Notes under the pieces: model-generated
What the model was told of the DNA's origin: nothing
The model's input: the letters and a program-made list of their open reading frames with translations, nothing else
Databases searched by the model: none
Shown: positions 1 to 6,510 of the stretch, in pieces
Layout: each line of letters starts with the position of its first letter
How positions within the stretch are numbered: the stretch's first letter is position 1
Origin: an uncultured Mycoplasmatota bacterium
GTDB lineage: Bacteria > Bacillota_I > Bacilli_A > RF39 > UBA660
Reading direction: 5' to 3'
Length of the DNA stretch: 11,009 nt
Assembly (NCBI GenBank): GCA_900552235.1
Contig: URYZ01000028.1
Location: 1-11,009 of the forward strand
Position numbers and translations under genes: made by a program

Positions 1-4
1 TCAT
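1..4 (-). CDS. Start of an unidentified gene running off the left edge
   Basis: Only the ATG (complement of 2-4) and one further base are inside the window, so the product cannot be named. The call rests on the signals upstream. A Shine-Dalgarno AAGGTG (complement of 13-18) lies 8 nt before the ATG, the same spacing and core as that of typA. A promoter with a TTGACA -35 box lies upstream at 38-66. The gene follows the typA terminator and is therefore a separate transcription unit. The oddity is the G-run in its promoter, described separately. Confidence 0.55.
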
Positions 5-37
5 AATATCAACACCTTATTAACTTTATAAATTAAT

Positions 38-66
38 TATATAAAGCACCCCCCCCAGGTTGTCAA
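38..66 (-). promoter_or_regulatory. SigA-type promoter with an 8-G run in the spacer, driving the left-edge gene
   Basis: On the minus strand a perfect -35 TTGACA (61-66) is followed after 17 nt by TATATA (38-43), and after 19 nt by an overlapping TATAAT (36-41). The spacer contains eight consecutive G (49-56 on the plus strand as C). The run would bring the consensus TATAAT to the ideal 17-nt spacing if it were six G long. Slipped-strand changes in the run would alter promoter spacing. The promoter is seen directly; the switch is inferred. Confidence 0.7.
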
Positions 67-81
67 TATTTTTTATTAATT

Positions 82-109
82 TTAACAAGTTTTTTATATT
101 TGGTATAAT
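82..109 (+). promoter_or_regulatory. Possible promoter reading antisense into typA
   Basis: TTAACA (82-87), a 16-nt spacer and TATAAT (104-109), preceded by TGG to form an extended -10, sit just outside the 3' end of typA and point into it. No plus-strand reading frame of merit follows, so any transcript would be antisense to typA. In such AT-rich DNA chance -10 boxes are common, so this is a weak call. Confidence 0.3.
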
Positions 110-113
110 TGCA

Positions 114-139
114 CAAAAAAACTAAGCCTAAGCTTAGTT
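114..139 (-). terminator. Rho-independent terminator of typA
   Basis: On the minus strand an 8-bp stem AACTAAGC/GCTTAGTT (120-127 and 132-139) closes a 4-nt loop, TTAG. A run of seven T follows (complement of 114-120), sharing its last bases with the stem. The stem overlaps the TAA stop codon of typA, so the message ends almost at the stop. Confidence 0.9.
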
Positions 140-1937
140 ATCTATTTTGTCTAAATCTTTCTTTTTCATCTAATATTTTCTTTCTTAATCTAATTGCATC
201 AGGAGTAAGTTCTACATATTCATCATCTTCGATAAATTCTAATGCTTCTTCAAGAGTAAATTTCTTTGGTGGTACTAAAACTAAAGCATCATCACTACCA
301 CTTGCTCTTGTATTAGTTAAGTTTTTATTTTTACATGGGTTTACATTTAAATCATTATCCCTATTATGAATACCTACAATCATTCCTTTATATACTTCTG
401 TTGCAGGATCTACAATTAAAGTTCCTCTATCACTTAAATTATATAAACTAAATGCCATTGTTTTACCATCTTCCATAGATACTAAAACACCATTTTTTCT
501 TCTTGTAATAGGACCAACATATGGTTCATAATCTTTAAAACTTCTAACCATTATTCCTTCACCCTTAGTATTTGTTATAAAGCTTGATCTATAACCAATA
601 AGACCTCTTGTAGGACAATTAAATACTAAATGTGTATAATTTTCATCATTAGTTATTGAAACAATATTACCCTTTCTTTCATTTAAATCTTGAATAATTG
701 TACCAGCATAATCATTAGGACAATCAATTAAAACTTCTTCAAATGGTTCACATTTTACACCCTCAATTTCCTTAAATAAAACAACAGGTTTTGATACAGA
801 AAGTTCATATCCTTCTCTTCTCATTTCTTCAAGTAAAACTGATAAATGAAGTTCTCCACGACCAGACACTTTATATCCATCTGCGCCATTTAGACTTTCT
901 ACTTTTAATCCAACATTAGTTTCTAATTCTCTATCTAATCTTTCTTTAATATGTCTATTAGTTAAAAATTTACCTGAACGACCTGCAAAAGGACTTGAAT
1001 TTACTAAGAAATTCATTGACATAGTTGGTTCTTCAATAATAATCGGAGGAAGTGGATTTATATGATTAATATCACATATTGTACCTCCAATTGATATATC
1101 ACTAATTGTTTGAACAATAGCAATTTCACCATATCTTGCTTCTTTTACTTCTTTTCTTATAATACCTTCATTAACGAAGATTTTACCAACACGAGAATTT
1201 ACAACTTCACCATTATTTTTACTAATAGCAACCATTTGACCTGATTTTAAAACACCTTTAGATATTCTACCTATTCCAAGTCTTCCTAAATAATCATCAT
1301 AAGCTAAACTTGATATTTGCATTTGTACTGGATCTTGTTCATTGCCTTCATAACAACTTGTATGTTTAATAATTGTATCAAGTATTGGTGTAATATCCTT
1401 ATTATCATCTTCTACTTCATACTTTGCTATACCATCTCTAGCAGAACCATAACAAATTGGAAAATCAAGTTGTTTTTCATTTGCACCAAGTTCACAGAAC
1501 AAATCAAATGTCATGTTAACAACATCATCAATTCTTGCATCTTTTTTATCTATTTTATTAATAAATAAAATTGGATTTAAATTTTGTTTTAATGCTTTAT
1601 CAAGAACAAACCTTGTTTGAGGCATAGGTCCTTCTTTAGAATCTACGATTAAAACTACTGTATCTACTGTTTTTATAATTCTTTCTACTTCACTAGAAAA
1701 ATCAGCATGTCCTGGAGTATCTACAATATTAATTTTATAATCTTTATAACGAACTGAACAATTTTTAGAATAAATTGTAATTCCTCTTTCTTTTTCAAGA
1801 TCATTACTATCCATTATTTGATGAACATCCATTTCACTTGTTTTTAATGCTCCACATTGACTTAATAAAGCATCTACTAATGTACTTTTTCCAGCATCAA
1901 CATGCGCTACTATTGCAACATTTATTATTTTTTCCAT
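138..1937 (-). CDS. typA: Ribosome-associated translational GTPase TypA/BipA
   Basis: This 599-residue protein is close to the usual BipA length of about 610. BipA is an EF-G-like GTPase that binds the 70S ribosome and supports 50S assembly and growth under stress or cold (family knowledge). Visible GTPase motifs are G1 AHVDAGKST (11-19), RGIT (51-54), DTPGH (73-77), NKID (127-130) and SAR (165-167). BipA signatures follow: MDSNDLEKERGIT, GPMPQTRF, SGRGELHLSVL, RGLIGYRS and RASGSD near the end. The order is G domain, beta-barrel domain II, an EF-G-like domain and the BipA-specific C-terminal domain. The ATG at 1937 has AAAGGTG 8 nt upstream; an in-frame GTG at 1946 overlaps that site and is rejected. 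It has its own promoter and terminator. Oddity: the G1 loop has Ala-Gly-Lys-Ser where BipA normally has His-Gly-Lys-Thr. Confidence 0.96.
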   Translation of the reverse strand: MEKIINVAIVAHVDAGKSTLVDALLSQCGALKTSEMDVHQIMDSNDLEKERGITIYSKNCSVRYKDYKINIVDTPGHADFSSEVERIIKTVDTVVLIVDSKEGPMPQTRFVLDKALKQNLNPILFINKIDKKDARIDDVVNMTFDLFCELGANEKQLDFPICYGSARDGIAKYEVEDDNKDITPILDTIIKHTSCYEGNEQDPVQMQISSLAYDDYLGRLGIGRISKGVLKSGQMVAISKNNGEVVNSRVGKIFVNEGIIRKEVKEARYGEIAIVQTISDISIGGTICDINHINPLPPIIIEEPTMSMNFLVNSSPFAGRSGKFLTNRHIKERLDRELETNVGLKVESLNGADGYKVSGRGELHLSVLLEEMRREGYELSVSKPVVLFKEIEGVKCEPFEEVLIDCPNDYAGTIIQDLNERKGNIVSITNDENYTHLVFNCPTRGLIGYRSSFITNTKGEGIMVRSFKDYEPYVGPITRRKNGVLVSMEDGKTMAFSLYNLSDRGTLIVDPATEVYKGMIVGIHNRDNDLNVNPCKNKNLTNTRASGSDDALVLVPPKKFTLEEALEFIEDDEYVELTPDAIRLRKKILDEKERFRQNR

Positions 1938-1967
1938 CTTTACCACACCTTTTTAAATAACTACTAG

Positions 1968-1996
1968 ATTATACAACAAAAATGCTCCTTTATCAA
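1968..1996 (-). promoter_or_regulatory. typA promoter
   Basis: On the minus strand TTGATA (1991-1996), a 17-nt spacer and a perfect TATAAT (1968-1973) place the start of transcription about 25 nt before the typA ATG. The -35 box lies in the loop of an imperfect hairpin (1978-2006) just after the upstream gene. Confidence 0.85.
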
Positions 1997-2008
1997 GAGT
2001 ATTTTTTT
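1978..2008. terminator. Weak hairpin between the transglutaminase-like gene and typA
   Basis: The arms 1978-1987 and 1997-2006 pair around a 9-nt loop. On the minus strand there is one A-C mismatch and the arm runs into TTTTTGTT, so it could end the upstream transcript. On the plus strand the mismatch becomes a G-U pair followed by seven T, which is a better terminator but with no known plus-strand gene to serve. The stem is mostly A/T, so the call is tentative. Confidence 0.4.
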
Positions 2009-2020
2009 AAAAAATTTAAT

Positions 2021-3373
2021 TTATTTATTATTTCTTATTCTTTTAAATTTCTCACTTGAACTAGAATTTTCTAAGATAGTTCTTAAATCATATAAAAGTC
2101 TTAATTTTAAACTATCTTCTTCTATTTTAGAAATTTCATCATCTATATAAATATTATCTTCTCCAAAAATAATACTTTCAACTGTACCATATTCAAGTAA
2201 AAAGATTATTCTTGACATCATATTTAAATTATACTTATTAACAATAGATCTTTCTATATCATCAAATGTTAATCTTCTAACACTTGGATTATTTAAATAT
2301 TCAAATCTTCTTGCATTGTATAAAGCCTTTATAAAACTAGTTGGTTCTATTTTTATATTAAAATAATTTAATATATCGTTATATATATCATTAGCATTTT
2401 CTATTTCACAAGTATCCATTAAATTTAATACTTCATTTGCTTTATCAAAAAGTCCAATTGTTTTATAAAAGTTACTTGCTTTTTTATAGAAAATATTAAA
2501 AGAAGTTCCTTTAAGTATTTCATAAACCATATTTTTATTAAAAAGATCTTGATATGCTTTTTTTATACTTTCTAACATATCATCATTTTTAGGAATAAGC
2601 TTATATTCTTTCTTTTTTTCACTTGCTTTAAAACTTTCCATACACCATGCATAATTATTTATAAACTTTTCATCATCAATACTTTTTTTACTATCCCATG
2701 TTGGGTCACATTCAAATACTCCATGAATATTATATTTTAAGTCACTTAAATAAACACCAACTGTAGCATGACCATCGTTTTTTTCTTCATTATAATAGTT
2801 TTTTACATATGTGTTTATACCTAAAAGATTAGCTAAGTTAGACATTATATTAGCATAACCAACACATACAATTTCATCTTCTTTTAATACTTTAGTTAAA
2901 TCTCTTGAATAAGCTTCAGATAAAGAAGATTTTTTATATATTCTTTCTTTTACTAAATCATAAATATATATTATTTTTTCTAAAGGTGATAAATTATATG
3001 TTTCTATTTCTTCTTTAATTTTATATAGTTTATCCATTGTTTCAAAATATTCATCTACTAAAACATCTTCATATAAATTATATTTACTTCTTACATAAAA
3101 TTTATTACCAAATTTTTCTTTTAATTTTTGTAAAGTTGAATATGATACATTTTCACTATCAATTATTATTTTCTTATTACTACTAAATAACATACTAATT
3201 TGATTAAAATTACTTTCTTTGCAAGAATTTATTACTATTTCATCAAATTCATCAAATGATTTTTTTATTATTTTTAAAATATTTTCATCTTTTTTTACAA
3301 TTAATGCCTTTAATTTTTTATCAACTTCAAAGAAATTATTAGCTTTACCATTTAAGTATATTTCTAATATCAT
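2021..3373 (-). CDS. Cytosolic transglutaminase-like (papain-fold) protein, function unknown
   Basis: A 450-residue protein with no signal peptide or membrane helix, so probably cytosolic. The middle carries a transglutaminase-like core: Cys170 in IVCVGYANIMSNLANLLGI, His202 in GHATVGVYL and Asp223 in ECDPTW. These fit the Cys-His-Asp triad and spacing of the family, whose bacterial members are mostly proteases, cyclases or amidases of unknown substrate. Residues 1-110 and 235-450 are not recognised; the C-terminal part looks helical. The start is ATG 3373, preceded by GGGTGGGG. A longer TTG start at 3412 would place the promoter -10 box inside the gene and is rejected. It is transcribed alone from a near-perfect promoter. 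Substrate and pathway are not indicated by the neighbours. Confidence 0.8.
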   Translation of the reverse strand: MILEIYLNGKANNFFEVDKKLKALIVKKDENILKIIKKSFDEFDEIVINSCKESNFNQISMLFSSNKKIIIDSENVSYSTLQKLKEKFGNKFYVRSKYNLYEDVLVDEYFETMDKLYKIKEEIETYNLSPLEKIIYIYDLVKERIYKKSSLSEAYSRDLTKVLKEDEIVCVGYANIMSNLANLLGINTYVKNYYNEEKNDGHATVGVYLSDLKYNIHGVFECDPTWDSKKSIDDEKFINNYAWCMESFKASEKKKEYKLIPKNDDMLESIKKAYQDLFNKNMVYEILKGTSFNIFYKKASNFYKTIGLFDKANEVLNLMDTCEIENANDIYNDILNYFNIKIEPTSFIKALYNARRFEYLNNPSVRRLTFDDIERSIVNKYNLNMMSRIIFLLEYGTVESIIFGEDNIYIDDEISKIEEDSLKLRLLYDLRTILENSSSSEKFKRIRNNK

Positions 3374-3400
3374 ACAAAACCCCACCCTTTTTTGTTCGTT

Positions 3401-3429
3401 ATTATAACACAAATATACTTATTTGTCAA
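3401..3429 (-). promoter_or_regulatory. Consensus SigA promoter of the transglutaminase-like gene
   Basis: On the minus strand a perfect TTGACA (3424-3429), a 17-nt spacer and a perfect TATAAT (3401-3406). The -35 box directly follows, and partly overlaps, the T-run of the terminator of the lipoprotein gene, so the two units are packed end to end. This also fixes the gene start at 3373. Confidence 0.95.
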
Positions 3430-3452
3430 AAAAACTTCCAAAATGGAAGTTT
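3428..3452 (-). terminator. Rho-independent terminator of the lipoprotein gene
   Basis: A stem ACTTCCA/TGGAAGT with loop TTT (3434-3450), extended by A-T pairs on both sides, is followed on the minus strand by a run of seven T. The stem reaches into the TAA stop codon at 3451-3453. Confidence 0.92.
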
Positions 3453-3957
3453 ATTTACAAGTATATGGTGATTTATTATAGTTTTGTTTAATTGTATCTA
3501 AAGAAACTGTAGATAAATATTCTTTACTTGTTTTGGAATCTAAATCTACTTGTGATATTACAGTAATAACTTTATCATTTAAACTAACATTACAACTTTT
3601 ATAAGTATCTTTATCTATAGTTTTACAAGTGTTTTCAAAATATGTTTTTAAAGCATTCATATCATAATCTACAAGATAGTTATATGTTGTTATATCATAA
3701 TATGCTAGTAATGTATCCCCTTTAGTATCAAAATCATAAGATCTAGTAAATTCTACTTCAACAGCAGTTTTTCCATTATCTATTTCATTTAAGTTTTCTA
3801 TTTTAGTTATGTAATAAACTTGATTAGTTGTAAAACTTTCTTTTCTTGAACATTCATATTTGTTGGTGTATGTTTTGTCTTTTTCTTTGTTAGTGTCACA
3901 TCCTGTTATTAAAAATAAACTTATAATAGTTACAAATAAAATTAATATTTTTTTCAT
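3451..3957 (-). CDS. Small cysteine-containing lipoprotein, function unknown
   Basis: A 168-residue protein with a type II signal peptide: Lys-Lys, a hydrophobic stretch, then lipobox ITGC with Cys20 as the lipidated residue. The mature part should sit on the outer face of the membrane. It starts with a charged linker (21-30), and a roughly 135-residue domain follows. That domain carries four cysteines at 36, 111, 122 and 167, which could make two disulfides. Sequences of this general layout (Cys near the start, Tyr-Thr-Cys-Lys at the end) seem familiar as hypothetical lipoproteins of AT-rich gut Firmicutes, but no function is known to me. ATG 3957 has AAGGAG 7 nt upstream. It lies between tRNA-Cys and the transglutaminase-like gene with its own promoter and terminator. 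Confidence 0.85.
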   Translation of the reverse strand: MKKILILFVTIISLFLITGCDTNKEKDKTYTNKYECSRKESFTTNQVYYITKIENLNEIDNGKTAVEVEFTRSYDFDTKGDTLLAYYDITTYNYLVDYDMNALKTYFENTCKTIDKDTYKSCNVSLNDKVITVISQVDLDSKTSKEYLSTVSLDTIKQNYNKSPYTCK

Positions 3958-3976
3958 ATATATTCTCCTTTATATA

Positions 3977-3985
3977 AGTATATCA
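3977..3985 (-). promoter_or_regulatory. Extended -10 promoter of the lipoprotein gene
   Basis: On the minus strand TGATATACT gives an extended -10 (TGn plus TATACT) about 20 nt before the ATG. No good -35 box is visible 17 nt upstream, where the extended -10 motif would compensate. Confidence 0.6.
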
Positions 3986-4014
3986 TATTACTTTTTAAAA
4001 TACGCCTAAAATTA

Positions 4015-4048
4015 ATAAAAAAAGTATCAATGTTAAAAATCGATACTT
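4015..4048 (-). terminator. Rho-independent terminator after tRNA-Cys
   Basis: A 10-bp stem AAGTATCGAT/ATTGATACTT (4039-4048 and 4022-4031, one G-U pair) closes a 7-nt loop and is followed by a T-run on the minus strand. It ends the tRNA transcript 13 nt after the CCA. Confidence 0.88.
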
Positions 4049-4060
4049 AAATAATCTATT

Positions 4061-4134
4061 TGGAGGGGCTAACCAGATTTGAACTGGTGATGAGGGTGTT
4101 GCAGACCCGTGCCTTACCGCTTGGCTATAGCCCC
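4061..4134 (-). tRNA. tRNA-Cys (anticodon GCA)
   Basis: The 74-nt gene, including an encoded CCA (complement of 4061-4063), folds as a normal cloverleaf. The acceptor stem GGGGCTA/TAGCCCC has seven Watson-Crick pairs. The D arm is GCC-loop-GGC. The anticodon loop CTGCAAC reads GCA, and the T arm ACCAG-TTCAAAT-CTGGT carries the TTC motif. The top pair of the anticodon stem is a C-T mismatch. It strongly resembles Bacillus-type tRNA-Cys. It is a single-tRNA unit with its own promoter and terminator. Confidence 0.97.
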
Positions 4135-4150
4135 AAATAAGAACAAATTA

Positions 4151-4179
4151 ATTATAACATTACTTTTTCTTTATAGCAA
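4151..4179 (-). promoter_or_regulatory. tRNA-Cys promoter
   Basis: On the minus strand TTGCTA (4174-4179), a 17-nt spacer and TATAAT (4151-4156) lie 17 nt before the first tRNA base, leaving a leader of about 10 nt. The same -35 variant, TTGCTA, drives the large minus-strand gene at 10317. Confidence 0.88.
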
Positions 4180-4264
4180 GTAGTTTTATATTAAATTTTA
4201 TGTCATGTTAATGTAAAATATTTGTAAAAAAAAATTATATACTATATCTAAAATTGGTTATTTT

Positions 4265-4273
4265 TGATATAAT
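4265..4273 (+). promoter_or_regulatory. Extended -10 promoter of the dockerin-cohesin operon
   Basis: TGATATAAT is an extended -10 ending 29 nt before the ATG at 4303. There is no convincing -35 box, but a run of nine A (4226-4234) lies upstream where an UP-like element would act. The rest of the interval 4135-4302 holds only the divergent tRNA promoter. Confidence 0.65.
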
Positions 4274-4302
4274 TACTTATATATGATAATAAGGAGGTAA
4301 TT

Positions 4303-6498
4303 ATGTTAAAGAAAAGATTTTTATATTTATTTATATTAATTAATATATTAATTATGCAAAATGTATTTGCTTCCACTATCATTGGTACAGTTATTGATAA
4401 AGATGGTGTTAATATAAGAAGTGGCGCGGGTACAAATTACAATAAAACTGGTTATTTAGCATATGGTAAAAGTGTTACTTTAGTTAGTGATAAAAAATTT
4501 ATTAATAGTGATATCAAAGAACAAAAAGAATGTGCTTATTGGTATCAAGTATATTTTAATAATAACACTAATAATTATATGTGTGGTGAATTACTTAGTA
4601 TTACTAAATATGATTTATATTTTACAAACACAGTTTATGGTACAAGAATAAATGAAGATTATGCTACAGTTAGATCTACTCCTGGGGGAACATCAATTGA
4701 CAGAATTTATTTAGGAACTGAAGTAAATGTAATTCAAAAAAGTGGCAATTGGTCTAAGATAAGTTATTATAATGGAAGAACAGGTTATGTTTATTCAAAA
4801 CTAATTAGTAAATATGAAGATATTACGACAACTGATGAAGAATACGCTAAAGTATTAAAAGAAAAAGGTTTTCCTGATAGTTATATTCCTTTTTTAACTT
4901 ATTTACATAAAAAATATCCAAACTTTATTTTTGAAGCTGATTTGGTTAATAAAAGTTTTACAACTGTTGTAAATGGCGAAACTAACAAAAATGCTCTTCA
5001 AACAAATGAAAGTGCCTATAGAGCATCAAATACAATAAGAGAAAACCCTAATTGGTATACGGTAAGTAGTCCAGTTAATGCATTTTTTCTTGATCCAAGA
5101 AATTATTTAACAGAAAAAAATATCTTTGTTTTTGAAAAGTTAAATTATGATAAAGATTATAAAAATTATAATGTTATTTTAAAAAACATGTTTGGAAGTA
5201 GTTACTTAGCAAATGATGAATATATTAACTATTATTTAAAAGCAGGAACATATGGAGCTAGTCCAATTCACTTAGCCGCTAGGACTATTCAAGAAGGTGG
5301 AAGTAACAGTAGTTATGCTGCGATAACAGGAACAGCCACTTCAACTGGTGGTCTAAAATATAGATCAAATAACTTAGATGGCTTTTATAATTTTTATAAT
5401 ATTGGTGCTTATCAAGATAATTATACAAGTAGTGCTGTAACACGTGGTATTGCTGTTGCAGCAGGACTTGTTGATAGTTATGAGGGAACACCATGGGATA
5501 CAAGAGAAAAAGCTATTGTTTATGGTGGTAAATTTATTGCTACAGCATATATAAATAATAATCAAAATACATTATATTATCAAAAATTCAATACAAGTGA
5601 TAAAGCCCACTTCCCTTCTTATACACATCAATACATGGCTAATATAATTGCTCCAGCTAGCGAAGCATTAAATTCTTATAATACATATATTGATAAACTA
5701 AAACTAACAAATGAAGAGTTTACCTTTATAATACCTGTATATAAAGATATGCCTAAAGAATTTACAACTCACCCTATCATTGGTGATAACGATAATAATT
5801 TAACATCAATCTCTATAAATGGTGAAAAAATCCAAAACTTTGATAGTGATGTTGTTGAATACGAAGTTTATATTAATTCAAATTTAGATAAAATTAAAAT
5901 TGAAGCCACTAGTAAATCTAATAAATCAACAATAAGTGGAACTGGAGAAATAGAACTTAACAAAGAAGAAACTTTTAAAGAAATATCTATTATAGTTACA
6001 AGTGAAACAGGAAGTAAAAAAACATATAAAGTTAAACTAATAAGAAAAGATAATGAAACAAGCGATGATTTACCTATTGAAGATATCTTAAAAGATGTTG
6101 ATGTTAAAATTAATGATTTATATTTAAGTGGAATTGGGGAAAACCAAAATGTTTCATATCTTATTAATCTTATAAAACAAGCTAATACTGATGTTAGTAT
6201 AACTATTACAAATAAAGATAATTCACCTAACAATAGTATTTTAAAAACTGGTGATAAAATAACTATTAAAAATAATTCATATGAAAAGACATACACAATT
6301 GTTATCAAAGGTGATACGAATGGTGATGGTAAAGTAACTGCAGTTGACTTACTTAGAATTCAAAAACATATATTAAAATATACTACATTAAAAGACGAAT
6401 ATTATGAAGCATGTGATACAAACTATGATAACAGTGTTAGTCCTGTTGATATGCTTAGAATTCAAAAACATATATTAAAATATATTATATTAAAATAA
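4303..6498 (+). CDS. Secreted SH3b-glucosaminidase (peptidoglycan hydrolase) with C-terminal dockerin-like domain
   Basis: A 731-residue exported protein. Residues 1-24 are a signal peptide ending FAS. Two bacterial SH3 domains follow (about 27-100 and 110-168; GVNIRSGAGTNY and ATVRSTPGG are typical). A beta-N-acetylglucosaminidase domain spans about 185-460, with KGFPDSYIPFLTYLHKKYPN, AFFLDPRNYL and the probable catalytic Glu331 in ARTIQEGG. It should cut the glycan strands of peptidoglycan. A cadherin-like beta-sandwich lies at about 500-581 and a small beta module at about 600-669. A type I dockerin-like pair of calcium loops follows: D671-N673-D675-D682 and D705-N707-D709-D716, each followed by LRIQKHILKY. 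ATG 4303 has AAGGAGG upstream. The cohesin-like gene starts 12 nt downstream in the same operon, the obvious partner. Dockerins on wall hydrolases are much rarer than on polysaccharide-degrading enzymes. Confidence 0.9.
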   Translation: MLKKRFLYLFILINILIMQNVFASTIIGTVIDKDGVNIRSGAGTNYNKTGYLAYGKSVTLVSDKKFINSDIKEQKECAYWYQVYFNNNTNNYMCGELLSITKYDLYFTNTVYGTRINEDYATVRSTPGGTSIDRIYLGTEVNVIQKSGNWSKISYYNGRTGYVYSKLISKYEDITTTDEEYAKVLKEKGFPDSYIPFLTYLHKKYPNFIFEADLVNKSFTTVVNGETNKNALQTNESAYRASNTIRENPNWYTVSSPVNAFFLDPRNYLTEKNIFVFEKLNYDKDYKNYNVILKNMFGSSYLANDEYINYYLKAGTYGASPIHLAARTIQEGGSNSSYAAITGTATSTGGLKYRSNNLDGFYNFYNIGAYQDNYTSSAVTRGIAVAAGLVDSYEGTPWDTREKAIVYGGKFIATAYINNNQNTLYYQKFNTSDKAHFPSYTHQYMANIIAPASEALNSYNTYIDKLKLTNEEFTFIIPVYKDMPKEFTTHPIIGDNDNNLTSISINGEKIQNFDSDVVEYEVYINSNLDKIKIEATSKSNKSTISGTGEIELNKEETFKEISIIVTSETGSKKTYKVKLIRKDNETSDDLPIEDILKDVDVKINDLYLSGIGENQNVSYLINLIKQANTDVSITITNKDNSPNNSILKTGDKITIKNNSYEKTYTIVIKGDTNGDGKVTAVDLLRIQKHILKYTTLKDEYYEACDTNYDNSVSPVDMLRIQKHILKYIILK
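6352..6382 (+). repeat. 31-bp exact direct repeat, copy 1 (first dockerin helix)
   Basis: Encodes LRIQKHILKY after the first calcium loop of the dockerin. It is identical base for base, including silent positions, to the copy at 6454-6484, exactly 102 bp (34 codons) downstream. Confidence 0.95.
6454..6484 (+). repeat. 31-bp exact direct repeat, copy 2 (second dockerin helix)
   Basis: Second copy of the 31-bp repeat, after the second calcium loop. Perfect nucleotide identity suggests a recent duplication or gene conversion, while the loop-coding parts between the copies have diverged. Confidence 0.95.
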
Positions 6499-6510
6499 AG
6501 GAGGAAAATT

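Noticed and set aside
109..369. Plus-strand frame of 86 codons at the left end
   Set aside because: It lies opposite typA, has no ribosome binding site and a low-complexity Ser/Phe/Leu product. It is a shadow of the real gene.
3374..3412. Longer start (TTG at 3412) for the transglutaminase-like gene
   Set aside because: The -10 box TATAAT at 3401-3406 would lie inside the coding part, upstream of any transcript start; ATG 3373 has its own ribosome binding site.
4061..4134. tRNA-Cys as an integration site for a mobile element
   Set aside because: No integrase, no repeat of the tRNA 3' end in the window and a normal terminator directly after it.
5868..6308. Minus-strand frame of 146 codons inside the hydrolase gene
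   Set aside because: It is opposite a well-supported coding region, lacks a start signal and its hydrophobic product reflects the complement of Lys/Asn/Ile codons.
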